Shown piece after piece: positions 1 to 6,481 of a stretch of DNA of 7,125 bases. Every line of letters starts with the position of its first letter. Positions within the stretch are counted from its first letter, which is position 1. The notes under the pieces are model-generated. The model was not told where the DNA came from. It saw nothing but the letters and a program-made list of their open reading frames with translations, and did no database searches. The position numbers and the translations under genes were made by a program. Source of the stretch: a bacterium (GTDB lineage Bacteria; Cyanobacteriota; Vampirovibrionia; Gastranaerophilales; Gastranaerophilaceae); NCBI GenBank assembly GCA_017477685.1, contig JAFUUT010000152.1:1-7125 (forward strand), written 5' to 3'.

Positions 1-1356
1 GCTCCACAAATCATTTGAGCCCTTTGGTGCAGAAGCTTGATTTTCAACAGGTTCTATATGAGTATTTTGCTTAGCCTCACCCTGTTCAGACTTATTTTGA
101 GCGGTTTTTATAGCCGGTGCTTTCGGAGATTTTTTTACCTCGGACTTCATTACAGGAGTCGGAGGGGTATTATACGCCGGCGCGCTTATAACTCGGGAAG
201 AACCAGATTCAAGAGCTTCAATTCTTTTATTTAATTCTTCTAATTTAGTATTTTGCGCTAAATTTGCCATATCAAGAATTGATACATCAAGCCATAATTT
301 AGGATTTGAAGATAACTTTAATACCTTTATATATTCAGCACATTTGTCGATTAAAGAAACAATTTGATGAGCTTCTAAATTTTTAACTTTACTTTTAAGT
401 ATTTCTATTTGCTCTGAATTTAATTGCACAACACCTGCGGCTGAATCCTCAACAGTTTTTACAATTAAAGCATTCCTGTAATAATCCAGCAAATTAGATA
501 AAATTTGAGATGGTTCATTCCCGGAATCATATATCTCATTCAACTTTTGGAGAGCATCATTTTGATTTGATAATGAAATAGCTTCAAATAATTCCGTTAA
601 CGAATCAAAAGATAGACGCCCTAATAGTCTGTTAATGTCTTCAACTGATATTTGAGTATCTGAGGAATTCAAAACACTCAACTGATCGAGTAATGCAATA
701 CTATCTCGCATTCCGCCTGCGGAATTTTGCGCAATATACCTAAGGGCATCATCCGAAATATTTATTTGTTCTTGACCGGAAATATATCTCAAGTGTTTTG
801 ATATATCATCTGTCGTTATACGCTTAAAATCAAATCTCTGACAGCGGCTTTTTATAGTATCAAGAACTTTATGAACTTCTGTTGTTGCAAGAATAAAAAT
901 AACATTTTCAGGCGGTTCTTCCAAAGTTTTCAAGAGTGCATTAAATGCCGTAGTAGACAACATATGAACTTCGTCTAGTATATATATTTTGTACCTGCTG
1001 TGAACAGGAGACATCGCAACATTTTGGATAATTTCTTCCGCATCACTGACTGAACGGTTACTTGCAGCGTCAATTTCAATAACATCTATAGGTATTGAAT
1101 TTGTAATATTGTTACAATTTTCACATTCATTACATGGTTTGACCGTAGGGCCGTTTACACAATTTAATGATTTTGCAAAAATTCTTGCTGTTGAAGTTTT
1201 GCCTGTACCTCGGGGACCTGTAAACAAATAAGCATGAGAAATCCTATCTGTCTCTATCGCATTAGTAAGGGCCTTTTTGATATGTTCCTGCCCTACAACC
1301 TGCTCAAGCATTTGCGGTCTGTATTTTCTGTATAACGGGACATAATTTTTATTCAT
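1..1356 (-). CDS. dnaX: DNA polymerase III subunit gamma/tau, 3'-truncated by window edge
   Basis: This is the AAA+ clamp-loader subunit that loads the beta sliding clamp onto primed DNA and, as tau, tethers the polymerase cores. The frame is open for 452 codons from the ATG at 1356 down to base 1, so the tau C-terminus is missing. Visible motifs are the N-terminal YRKYRP (residues 9-14), Walker A GPRGTGKTS (47-55), four zinc-binding cysteines (66, 75, 78, 81), Walker B ILDEVH (126-131), sensor 1 ATTE (157-160), the SRC arginine finger (170-172) and sensor 2 GGMRDS (214-219). Domain III extends to about residue 365. A short Lys/Glu coiled-coil-like stretch (about 362-385) and a low-complexity Pro/Lys/Glu linker follow. 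The start matches the family N-terminus. There is no clear Shine-Dalgarno upstream and no intein. The wording around Walker A resembles cyanobacterial DnaX. Identification is very secure. Confidence 0.97.
   Translation of the reverse strand, partial: MNKNYVPLYRKYRPQMLEQVVGQEHIKKALTNAIETDRISHAYLFTGPRGTGKTSTARIFAKSLNCVNGPTVKPCNECENCNNITNSIPIDVIEIDAASNRSVSDAEEIIQNVAMSPVHSRYKIYILDEVHMLSTTAFNALLKTLEEPPENVIFILATTEVHKVLDTIKSRCQRFDFKRITTDDISKHLRYISGQEQINISDDALRYIAQNSAGGMRDSIALLDQLSVLNSSDTQISVEDINRLLGRLSFDSLTELFEAISLSNQNDALQKLNEIYDSGNEPSQILSNLLDYYRNALIVKTVEDSAAGVVQLNSEQIEILKSKVKNLEAHQIVSLIDKCAEYIKVLKLSSNPKLWLDVSILDMANLAQNTKLEELNKRIEALESGSSRVISAPAYNTPPTPVMKSEVKKSPKAPAIKTAQNKSEQGEAKQNTHIEPVENQASAPKGSNDLWS
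92..136 (-). other. Candidate -1 programmed frameshift site (gamma/tau) in dnaX
   Basis: Codons 407-409 read GTA AAA AAA, which places the heptamer A_AAA_AAA (bases 136 to 130) exactly in the X_XXY_YYZ phase used for -1 slippage. A -1 shift adds 12 codons and ends at TAA (94-92), giving a product of about 421 residues. A +1 shift ends even sooner, at TAA (110-108). The site lies just after domain III, in the low-complexity linker, where E. coli dnaX also shifts to make its 431-residue gamma. The stimulators look weak: only a GAGG close upstream and 3-bp potential hairpins downstream. Position and phase are seen directly; function is inferred. Confidence 0.5.
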
Positions 1357-1365
1357 GATAAAGTT

Positions 1366-1374
1366 ATTATATCA
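1366..1374 (-). promoter_or_regulatory. Extended -10 promoter element for dnaX
   Basis: Read on the minus strand, the bases are TGATATAAT, a perfect extended -10 (TGnTATAAT). No good -35 hexamer lies upstream, which is tolerated by extended -10 promoters. Only nine bases separate the TATAAT from the dnaX ATG, so initiation at the normal distance would begin within about three bases of the start codon. That would give a leaderless or nearly leaderless mRNA, consistent with the lack of a Shine-Dalgarno. The AT-rich context makes a chance match possible. Confidence 0.45.
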
Positions 1375-1398
1375 AATAATAAAATAAATGGACTTATT

Positions 1399-2289
1399 AT
1401 GAACATAATTAAACCTAAAAAATTACAAAAAGGCGATACAATCGGAATAATAGCACCAAGCGGTAATGTATACGAAGAAAAAATATACAAAGGCAAATCT
1501 TATTTAGAGAACCTTGGTTATAAGATAATTTTAGGAAATAATCTTTTTAACAAAGACCGCTATATGGCAGGAAATGACAATCAAAGAATTGAAGATTTGG
1601 AACAAGCTTTCAAAAACCCCGCAATTGATGCAATTATCTGTGCAAGAGGAGGATATGGAGCAATCCGAATTATAAATAAGATTAACTACGAAATAATCAA
1701 AAAAAATCCTAAAATATTTTGCGGCTACTCGGATATTTCTGCATTATCCGCTGCGATATACAAAAACACAGGGCTTATAACTTTTTCAGGTCCAATGATT
1801 CAACCCGACTTTCAGCCTGACCGAATAAATGATTTTACTATTTCAAACTTTTTTAATACCACTTCATCAAATACAAAAGTAATAACACCTGAAATAAAAG
1901 AAGTTATCAAAAACGGAGAAGCAAAAGGAGTTCTTTTTGGAGGGAATTTAGCAACTATTACATCTTTATGCGGTTCTGACATATTCCCTGATAAAGATTT
2001 TATATTTTTTGCGGAAGATTTAAACGAGCCTTCATACAAAATTGATCGCTGCTTCAGACAACTCATTAATACTAAAACCTTTAGGCAGAATGTTAAAGGG
2101 TTGATATTAGGAGAGTTTCTTGACTGCGAAAACCCAAAATATTTAAAAGAACTGTTCGAAGAAATATCAAACGAACTTAACATCCCGACATTCGGCGGTT
2201 ATAATATTTCACATTCAAATAAAAAACTGACAATACCATACGGCGCAGAAGCTATTATTAACGAAAAACAAATTATTATTGATTATTAG
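1399..2289 (+). CDS. LD-carboxypeptidase, peptidase family S66
   Basis: The 296-residue product belongs to the family that removes the terminal D-Ala from L,D-linked muropeptide tetrapeptides during murein recycling; the related MccF enzymes cleave microcin C-like compounds. The N-terminus carries the family motif KGDTIGIIAPSG (11-22). It continues with ARGGYGA (82-88) and GYSDISAL (109-116), which holds the probable nucleophile Ser111, then SGPM (130-133). Further on are FAEDLNE (204-210, probable catalytic Glu206) and GGYNISHS (266-273, probable catalytic His272). The Ser-Glu-His order and total length match the family. No signal peptide is seen, so it is probably cytoplasmic like LdcA. The ATG at 1399 has only a weak GGA upstream. 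It is divergent from dnaX and convergent with the next gene. Whether the substrate is murein or a peptide antibiotic cannot be told from sequence. Confidence 0.92.
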   Translation: MNIIKPKKLQKGDTIGIIAPSGNVYEEKIYKGKSYLENLGYKIILGNNLFNKDRYMAGNDNQRIEDLEQAFKNPAIDAIICARGGYGAIRIINKINYEIIKKNPKIFCGYSDISALSAAIYKNTGLITFSGPMIQPDFQPDRINDFTISNFFNTTSSNTKVITPEIKEVIKNGEAKGVLFGGNLATITSLCGSDIFPDKDFIFFAEDLNEPSYKIDRCFRQLINTKTFRQNVKGLILGEFLDCENPKYLKELFEEISNELNIPTFGGYNISHSNKKLTIPYGAEAIINEKQIIIDY

Positions 2290-2290
2290 A

Positions 2291-3145
2291 CTATTTCATT
2301 ATAAGAACATCTGATTTAGTATCTTCTAGTATACGTCTGCTTATTGAACCGGGTATTAATTTGGATAAATATTTTCGATTGCGCATACCGCAAACAACAA
2401 GACCTATTTCGTTATCCGCACAATAGCGAACAATTTCTTTTGCGCAATTACCGGATAGAACCCGCTTTATGCAATTATTGCAGCCTAAGTCTTTGAAAAT
2501 TTCCTCATATTTACTTAAAATTATCATACCTTCGCGATTTTGTTTTTCATTTATATCTATCACCCAGTTTGAATCAATATTTCCTTCCAAAAATAAATAA
2601 TCCGGTATTTCATATACAGTAAGCAAATGTATTTCTTTACCTTGCAAATTAATATTCTTTAATGTTTGCATAAAACGCTTTGATGAAATTAAAGAACTGT
2701 CCAAAGCAAAAGCAACTCGGTCTGAGGATATCGAGTTTTTAGATATATACACAGAAGTATCAGAAAAAGAAGATATATCATAAGATACGGAACCTAACCA
2801 CTTTTGCAAACCTTTTTTACCGTTTGAACCGACAATAATATAAGAGTAATCTTCCTCTTTTTCTTTTTCTAAAACGGCATCTACAACCGAACCGCAAGAT
2901 TTTATCTTTTGATTAAAATTAATATCATTATTCAATAAAAATTCTTGAGTATAATTCAATATTGAATCTGCATTATTTGCGCACTTGTTTTGGATTATTG
3001 AATATTCTGAGAGCAAATTGTCCGATAAACAACTCCAATCAGCAACTGTCAAAATGTCTGTATTAAAGTTGTTAAACCACTTTGAAAAATTAACTACAGC
3101 CCCATAACTAATTTTTGAGCCGTCAGTACAGAATAACACTTTCAT
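2291..3145 (-). CDS. Universal stress protein, two tandem Usp domains
   Basis: The 284-residue protein consists of two consecutive Usp (Rossmann-like) domains, about residues 1-136 and 142-284. Each opens with a beta strand ending in an acidic residue (CTDGS at 6-10; ALDSS at 147-151). Each ends with the nucleotide-loop pattern and a final strand (VYISK; VLIMK). The loop in domain 1 is GSNG then GS at 118-119, with eight intervening residues instead of the usual nine. In domain 2 it is GMRN (253-256), nine residues, then GS (266-267), with Asn replacing the second Gly. ATP binding is therefore uncertain. The protein is cysteine-rich, including CNNC at 222-225. Usp proteins are soluble stress or growth-arrest proteins, and the target here is unknown. 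The start is fixed by a strong Shine-Dalgarno. It is divergent from the sigma factor gene. Confidence 0.9.
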   Translation of the reverse strand: MKVLFCTDGSKISYGAVVNFSKWFNNFNTDILTVADWSCLSDNLLSEYSIIQNKCANNADSILNYTQEFLLNNDINFNQKIKSCGSVVDAVLEKEKEEDYSYIIVGSNGKKGLQKWLGSVSYDISSFSDTSVYISKNSISSDRVAFALDSSLISSKRFMQTLKNINLQGKEIHLLTVYEIPDYLFLEGNIDSNWVIDINEKQNREGMIILSKYEEIFKDLGCNNCIKRVLSGNCAKEIVRYCADNEIGLVVCGMRNRKYLSKLIPGSISRRILEDTKSDVLIMK

Positions 3146-3150
3146 AAGTT

Positions 3151-3160
3151 CTCCTCCTTT
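3151..3160 (-). promoter_or_regulatory. Strong Shine-Dalgarno of the Usp gene
   Basis: The minus strand reads AAAGGAGGAG followed by AACTT and the ATG at 3145. It is by far the best ribosome-binding site in the window, so this gene is expected to be efficiently translated, and it fixes the start codon. Confidence 0.9.
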
Positions 3161-3200
3161 AATAAAATAAAATATGTTAAGGAAAATTACATTAGCTGGT

Positions 3201-3230
3201 AATATATAATTTTTTTTGCTATGATTGTAA
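3201..3230 (-). promoter_or_regulatory. Candidate promoter for the Usp gene
   Basis: On the minus strand, TTACAA (3230-3225) lies 18 bases before TATATT (3206-3201). Both hexamers are imperfect. The -35-like hexamer overlaps the right arm of the inverted repeat, so repressor binding there would block it. The call is tentative because the region is very AT-rich. Confidence 0.3.
3205..3210 (+). promoter_or_regulatory. Candidate -10 element for the sigma factor-gcvPB operon
   Basis: A perfect TATAAT lies here, about 49 bases before the ATG at 3259, but no convincing -35 is found at 16-18 bases upstream. The expected -35 position falls on the left arm of the inverted repeat (3183-3194). That would suit activator-dependent or alternative-sigma initiation, or simply be a chance match. 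Confidence 0.3.
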
Positions 3231-3258
3231 TGTAAATTTGTTAAGGTTATACGGGCAG

Positions 3259-3888
3259 ATGTCAGTTGAAGAAATTAAACAAAAAGAATATAAAGATTTA
3301 ATAGATGTAATAGCAAAAGTAGAATACCAAAAATTCTCTAAAGCTCATCTGATAGAACTTCCTGAATTGGTTAATATAGGAACTCATGCACTGTATATAC
3401 TTTTTAAAAACAATTCTGCAAAGTCATATAACCATACATATCTATCAACGGCGATAAAATGGGCAATTCGCAACGAAGTAAGAAGACGCTACAAATGGTA
3501 TACCCTTAAGAATAAAACAACATCCGAAGGAGAAGAATCTGCTGCAGACGAAGAACAGGCAAATGATATTGAAATCAGAGCAGAAGTTTATAAAAACATC
3601 TTATCTATAGACGACTTACAAGAATCTGATGTTCCTGCGCAATTCAAATCAGAAGATAAAAGTCCGGAAGAAAGTGTTGAATTTTTAGAGCTTAAAAAGG
3701 GAATCCTGGCGGCAATGGAAAAATTACCGGCTCGTGAAAAAGAATTCATTGAATATAAATTTTTTAAGGACAAAAAACTGAGAGAGATAGCTATAGAATT
3801 TAACGTATCTCAATCCAGAATTTCCAGAATTATTCAATCCGGTTTGGACAGAATAAAAAAAGAACTTGAAAAACAGGGGATAATCTAA
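3259..3888 (+). CDS. Sigma-70 family RNA polymerase sigma factor, FliA/WhiG-like
   Basis: This is a 209-residue alternative sigma factor with two recognisable core domains. A region 2-like segment at about 31-82 includes LPELVNIGTHALY and the strongly basic RNEVRRR (71-77), which corresponds to -10 recognition and core binding. Region 4 at about 146-204 begins with the typical KLPAREKEF (155-163), and its helix-turn-helix lies at about 174-195, around LREIAIEFNVSQSRIS. The two are joined by a markedly acidic linker (about 87-142, rich in Glu/Asp/Ser) where region 3 would be. The short SIDDL (116-120) is reminiscent of sigma-28 region 3. The ATG at 3259 was preferred over an in-frame TTG at 3238. 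The TTG has no ribosome-binding site and overlaps the inverted repeat, whereas the ATG has AAGG at 3243-3246, although 12 bases away. It ends three bases before gcvPB. Its regulon is unknown. Confidence 0.88.
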   Translation: MSVEEIKQKEYKDLIDVIAKVEYQKFSKAHLIELPELVNIGTHALYILFKNNSAKSYNHTYLSTAIKWAIRNEVRRRYKWYTLKNKTTSEGEESAADEEQANDIEIRAEVYKNILSIDDLQESDVPAQFKSEDKSPEESVEFLELKKGILAAMEKLPAREKEFIEYKFFKDKKLREIAIEFNVSQSRISRIIQSGLDRIKKELEKQGII

Positions 3889-3891
3889 AAT

Positions 3892-5313
3892 ATGAAAACA
3901 ATATTTGAAAAAAGCAACGGTAACAGTGGAATTAACCTCACAGACAAAGTTACCGACATTGATTTTATATCCGAGAAATATAAACGAACAAATAAGATCG
4001 GGCTTCCGCAGCTTTCAGAGCTTGAAGTTATGAGGCACTATAAAGAGTTGTCAGATATGAATTTTTGCATAGAAAAAGGCTTTTATCCTCTTGGCTCCTG
4101 CACAATGAAATATAACCCGAAAGTTAACGAGCTTTTGGCATCTTTAGACGGTTTTAATATACATCCGAACACCAAAGATGAAGATGCGCAAGGCTGCCTA
4201 GAATTAATGTACAATTTGCAGAATGCACTTTTGGAAATAACCGGAATGGATAGCATCACACTTCAGCCATCTGCCGGTGCTCACGGTGAAATGACAGGCA
4301 TGATGATTATAAAAAAATATTTTGAAACTCTAAAAGAGAATCGCACAAAAGTCATTATTCCTGACTCTGCACACGGCACAAATCCGGCAAGTGCAAAAAT
4401 GGCAGGATTTGACATCATTGAAATTAAATCAAATAAAAAAGGACAAATTGATATTGAAGCATTGAAACAAGTTTTGGATAGAGATGTTGCAGCAATAATG
4501 ATGACAAACCCTAACACATTAGGAATTTTTGAAGAAAATGTATTGCAAATCTCCGAACTTATGCATCAAAACGGCTCTTTGCTTTACTATGACGGAGCAA
4601 ATTTCAATGCAATAATGGGACATACAAATCCAAAACTTATGGGATTTGATGTTGTTCATTTAAATCTGCATAAAACATTTTCAACTCCGCACGGAGGCGG
4701 AGGACCAGGAGCCGGTGTTGTTGCAGTGACAGAAAAATTAAAACAATATCTGCCTGTTCCGATAATAAATTTTGACGGTAAAAAATATTACAGGGACTAC
4801 AATATTGAACATACAATAGGCAATGTAAAGGGTTTCTACGGTAATTTTTCGGTTTTGGTAAAAGCATACGCATACATACTTATGCTTGGCAAAAATTTGA
4901 AATACGTATCCGAAAATGCCGTACTTAACGCAAATTACTTAAAAGAAAAACTAAAGCAGTACTACAATTTGCCTTATGACGAGCCGTGTATGCACGAGTT
5001 TGTTATTACGGGAGAAAAGCAGAAAGAAGAAAACGGAGTTTCAACATTGCATATTGCAAAAGCACTTATGGACGGAAATACCCACCCTCCTACGGTTTAT
5101 TTCCCTCTAATTGTTCACGAAGCAATGATGATTGAGCCGACAGAATCTGAAAATAAGCAAAGATTGGATGAATTTGTCCAAACAATGATTCATATAGCCA
5201 ATGAGTGTAAAACTCATCCGCAAGATATCTTATCTTCACCTCATCTGGCTCCTGTAAAGAAGATAGATGAAGTTACAGCGGCGCGTCATCCTGATTTAAA
5301 CTATAAGGAATAA
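3892..5313 (+). CDS. gcvPB: Glycine dehydrogenase (decarboxylating) subunit 2
   Basis: This is the PLP-binding half of the two-subunit P-protein of the glycine cleavage system. It decarboxylates glycine and transfers the aminomethyl group to lipoyl-GcvH, acting with GcvPA. The 473-residue length is normal for a complete subunit. Conserved blocks include PLGSCTMKYNP (66-76), QPSAGAHGE (125-133), DSAHGTNPASA (158-168), TNPNTLGIFE (205-214), YDGANFNA (233-240), and HLNLHKTFSTPHGGGGPG, which holds the Schiff-base Lys261. IGNVKGFYGN and MMIEPTESE lie further on. A Shine-Dalgarno-like AGGGGA (3875-3880) sits inside the end of the sigma gene, and the intergenic gap is three bases, so the two are co-transcribed and probably translationally coupled. 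The usual neighbour gcvPA is not upstream, and gcvT and gcvH are also absent from the window. Confidence 0.97.
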   Translation: MKTIFEKSNGNSGINLTDKVTDIDFISEKYKRTNKIGLPQLSELEVMRHYKELSDMNFCIEKGFYPLGSCTMKYNPKVNELLASLDGFNIHPNTKDEDAQGCLELMYNLQNALLEITGMDSITLQPSAGAHGEMTGMMIIKKYFETLKENRTKVIIPDSAHGTNPASAKMAGFDIIEIKSNKKGQIDIEALKQVLDRDVAAIMMTNPNTLGIFEENVLQISELMHQNGSLLYYDGANFNAIMGHTNPKLMGFDVVHLNLHKTFSTPHGGGGPGAGVVAVTEKLKQYLPVPIINFDGKKYYRDYNIEHTIGNVKGFYGNFSVLVKAYAYILMLGKNLKYVSENAVLNANYLKEKLKQYYNLPYDEPCMHEFVITGEKQKEENGVSTLHIAKALMDGNTHPPTVYFPLIVHEAMMIEPTESENKQRLDEFVQTMIHIANECKTHPQDILSSPHLAPVKKIDEVTAARHPDLNYKE

Positions 5314-5317
5314 TTAA

Positions 5318-6463
5318 ATGTCAGAAAAAAAGAAAAAAGTATCATTTCCCCATATGGGAACCGTATGTTATGCTTGGGCGGCAGCGTTAAGAATTATAGG
5401 CTGCGAACCATACATTGAACCATATACAAGCAAAAAAACTTTATCACTGGGAACAAAACATTCGCCGGAAGCAATATGTATCCCGTACAAGCTGATTCTG
5501 GGAAACTTTATTGAAGCAATAGAAGGCGGAGCGGACTATGTTTGTATGATTACCTCACCCGGATGCTGCAGACTCGGAGAATATGGCAAATGCATAAATA
5601 ATGCTCTCAAAGATCTCGGATATGACGCAAAATATATTGAAATGGAACTGTATGACGGAATTAAAGGAATGTATAACTTTTTAAAGACCGTCAGCGGTAA
5701 AAACAATCCTTATCTTTTTATGCGGGCCATTGTAATTGCAATGATAAAAGCGTTTATGCTTGACTCTTTGGAAACCAAACTTTCATATTGCAGAGCAAGA
5801 GAGGTTCATTTTGGAGATGCGGAAAAGCATTATCATAAAGCACTTAAATACATTGATGAGAACGATACAATAAAAGGATTGAAAAAAGCACGTCAACAAG
5901 TTATCGAAGAAATGAAAAAAGTAGAACTTGATAATAACAGAGAAATTCTACACGTTGATATCACAGGGGAAATATACGTAGTAAATGATGAGTTCTCAAA
6001 TCAAAGTATAGAAAAAGAGCTTGGCAAAATGGGAGTTGAAGTCCGCAGAAGCTTGACATTAACAAGTTTTTTGAAAGATGCTATAATTCCGAAAGTCTTT
6101 AGAAAAGGAGAAACTCACCTCCAAAGAGCGATAAGACTTGCAGCGCCATACCTAAAAAGAGATATCGGCGGGGACTCATTAGAATGCGTATCGGATGTAG
6201 TCTATGCACAAGAAAGAGGAGCAGACGGAATAATACACTTGAGTCCGTTTACTTGCATGCCTGAAATTATGTCACAAAATATTTTCCCGGCAATGAGAGA
6301 GGACTGTGATATTCCTATTTTGGCTCTTATTATGGATGAGCAGACAGGCAGAGCAGGATACATTACACGTCTTGAAGCTTTTGTAGACCTAATGAGAAGA
6401 AAGAAAAGGAAACTTCAAACAGAAAATAATCAAAAGGCTGAAGAACAACAAGTCGCAGTATAA
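5318..6463 (+). CDS. CoA activase / 2-hydroxyacyl-CoA dehydratase (HgdB)-related Fe-S protein
   Basis: The 381-residue soluble protein resembles the family annotated as CoA protein activase or acyl-CoA dehydratase activase-related (COG3580/COG3581, DUF2229). These are distant relatives of the Fe-S subunits of 2-hydroxyacyl-CoA dehydratases. Supporting motifs are the N-terminal SFPHMGTVCYAW (9-20), the PEAICIPYK block with Cys54 (50-58), a SPGCCRLGEYGKC segment (80-92) with Cys83, Cys84 and Cys92, and the C-terminal SPFTCMPEIM (309-318) with Cys313. These cysteines are the plausible cluster ligands. The C-terminus (from about 357) is a charged Lys/Glu/Gln tail. AAGGAA (5305-5310) lies seven bases before the ATG, and the gene starts four bases after gcvPB. 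The ASKHA-type ATPase that usually partners such proteins is not in the window. Substrate and exact reaction are unknown. Confidence 0.82.
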   Translation: MSEKKKKVSFPHMGTVCYAWAAALRIIGCEPYIEPYTSKKTLSLGTKHSPEAICIPYKLILGNFIEAIEGGADYVCMITSPGCCRLGEYGKCINNALKDLGYDAKYIEMELYDGIKGMYNFLKTVSGKNNPYLFMRAIVIAMIKAFMLDSLETKLSYCRAREVHFGDAEKHYHKALKYIDENDTIKGLKKARQQVIEEMKKVELDNNREILHVDITGEIYVVNDEFSNQSIEKELGKMGVEVRRSLTLTSFLKDAIIPKVFRKGETHLQRAIRLAAPYLKRDIGGDSLECVSDVVYAQERGADGIIHLSPFTCMPEIMSQNIFPAMREDCDIPILALIMDEQTGRAGYITRLEAFVDLMRRKKRKLQTENNQKAEEQQVAV

Positions 6464-6481
6464 GTTATATAGGATATGCTT

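Larger units (their letters stand above)
3183..3239. repeat. Inverted repeat (12-bp arms) across divergent promoter region
   Basis: The left arm AAAATTACATTA (3183-3194) and the right arm TAATGTAAATTT (3228-3239) are reverse complements at 11 of 12 positions; the mismatch pairs 3186 with 3236. The inner eight bases, TTACATTA/TAATGTAA, match perfectly. The arms are about 41 bp apart center to center, close to four helical turns, and bracket overlapping -10-like hexamers for both directions. This layout fits a paired operator bound by a dimeric regulator or by a looped complex. AT-rich sequence raises the chance background, and no regulator is identified. Confidence 0.5.

Noticed and set aside
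37..234. Plus-strand open frame rich in Arg/Phe/Leu
   Set aside because: It lies antisense within dnaX, in its low-complexity linker, and has no ribosome-binding site or recognisable motif; it is a shadow of dnaX.
1357..1398. Plus-strand promoter for the LD-carboxypeptidase in the dnaX gap
   Set aside because: Only weak AT-rich matches (such as TAAAAT at 1380-1385) without a -35 were seen, which is too little to annotate.
1812..2183. Minus-strand open frame of 123 codons
   Set aside because: It is fully inside the well-supported LD-carboxypeptidase gene, with no homologous motif; it is a shadow frame.
3238..3258. Upstream TTG start adding seven residues to the sigma factor
   Set aside because: It has no Shine-Dalgarno at a usable distance and overlaps the inverted repeat arm; the ATG at 3259 is preferred.
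4281..4873. Two minus-strand open frames of 78 codons each inside gcvPB
   Set aside because: They are antisense to a highly conserved gene and show no start signals or protein-like features.
6476..6481. ATG two codons upstream as the start of the membrane protein
   Set aside because: The AGGA ribosome-binding site would be only one base away; the ATG at 6482 has the normal seven-base spacing.
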